A DNA stretch of 5,867 nucleotides from Prevotellaceae bacterium. GTDB lineage: Bacteria > Bacteroidota > Bacteroidia > Bacteroidales > Bacteroidaceae. Positions within the stretch are counted from its first letter, which is position 1, and every line of letters starts with the position of its first letter. The position numbers were made by a program, and so were the translations under genes. The notes beneath the pieces were generated by a model, which was not told the origin of the DNA, did not search any database, and worked only from the letters and a program-made list of their open reading frames with translations. The stretch is from assembly GCA_021204545.1 (NCBI GenBank), contig JAJPZF010000016.1, forward strand, positions 1 to 5,867, written 5' to 3'. Positions 5,359 to 5,867 of the stretch are shown here, one piece after another.

Positions 5359-5867
5359 ATGGGATGGTTTTCGCTTAACAGAGAGATAGCAATGGACCTT
5401 GGCACAGCCAACACTATAATCATCAGCAACGGCAAGATAGTGGTGGACGAGCCGAGCGTGGTCGCCCTCAACCGCAAGACGGAGCAGATGATTGCCGTGG
5501 GGGCGAAGGCGAAGGAGATGCACGAGAAGACGAACGACAACATAAAGACCGTGAGGCCGCTGAGGGACGGCGTGATAGCCGACTTCAACGCCTGCGAGAA
5601 GATGATACGCGGGCTCATCAAGATGGCGTCGGCGGGTCGCAGCCTCTTCACCCCCTCGCTGAAGATGGTGATAGGCGTGCCGAGCGGAAGCACCGAGGTG
5701 GAGCTGCGTGCCGTCAGGGACAGTGCCGAGCAGGCGGGAGCGCGTGAGATATACCTTATATATGAGCCCCTTGCGGCAGCCGTTGGCATAGGGCTTGACG
5801 TGCTTGCGCCCGAGGGGAACATGGTCGTCGACATAGGCGGGGGAAGCACCGAGATAGCCGTCATCTC
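5359..5867 (+). CDS. mreB: Rod-shape protein MreB, 5' part only
   Basis: The first 169 codons of the bacterial actin homologue MreB are present; the window ends inside the gene (usual length about 340). MreB polymerises under the inner membrane and guides the cell-wall elongation complex. The phosphate-1 motif DLGTANT is at 13-19, with the family stretch YLIYEPLAAAVGIGL at 132-146 and the phosphate-2 motif VDIGGGSTE at 157-165, all expected for ATP binding. The N-terminus MGWFSLNREIAMDLGT is normal for the family and fixes the start. The ATG lies 32 nt after the purH stop, with a purine-rich AAAGGCAAAGGCAG before it that gives at best a weak ribosome site. Isoleucine is coded mainly by AUA (12 of 17 codons). 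MreC, MreD and PBP2 genes would be expected to follow outside the window. Confidence 0.97.
   Translation, partial: MGWFSLNREIAMDLGTANTIIISNGKIVVDEPSVVALNRKTEQMIAVGAKAKEMHEKTNDNIKTVRPLRDGVIADFNACEKMIRGLIKMASAGRSLFTPSLKMVIGVPSGSTEVELRAVRDSAEQAGAREIYLIYEPLAAAVGIGLDVLAPEGNMVVDIGGGSTEIAVI

Noticed and set aside
5124..5864. Reverse-strand open frame of 246 codons over purH end and mreB
   Set aside because: It crosses the boundary of two real forward genes and its translation has no recognisable domain; mreB motifs on the other strand are unmistakable.

Overview
The window looks like chromosomal DNA of a GC-rich member of the Bacteroidetes, probably Bacteroidales. The evidence is a purine gene directly upstream of mreB (an order I recall as common in this phylum), promoter cores of the TAnnTTTG type instead of a sigma70 -10, almost no Shine-Dalgarno sequences, and a short exported DUF2807-type protein. 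GC content is about 60% by eye. Isoleucine is nevertheless written mostly with AUA in the genes I counted, which is unusual for a GC-rich genome and suggests the genes share one long-term host.

Layout. Positions 1-267 have no convincing gene. They hold a run of strong inverted repeats (about 20-149) and then a promoter (215-245). Positions 268-3758 are a tight forward operon of three genes: an MBOAT membrane O-acyltransferase, a membrane-anchored SGNH-like partner, and UDP-galactopyranose mutase (glf). Gaps are 7 and 4 nt. This reads as a surface-polysaccharide module that supplies galactofuranose donor and probably O-acylates a glycan outside the inner membrane. Positions 3759-4198 separate two convergent transcription units. 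They contain four tandem copies of an AT-rich 22-bp unit with a perfect 10-bp palindrome in each copy, and a GC-rich hairpin close to the end of the reverse gene.

A small exported DUF2807-like protein lies on the reverse strand (4199-4519). Divergent from it, with its own promoter, is purH. Here it encodes only the IMP cyclohydrolase half and stops after 203 residues with the AICAR formyltransferase half absent. The start of mreB follows after 32 nt and runs off the window.

The items most worth checking are the 22-bp palindromic array, the folded region at the left edge, the stand-alone IMP cyclohydrolase, and the AUA-rich codon choice. I found no CRISPR array, tRNA, rRNA, transposase or phage gene.
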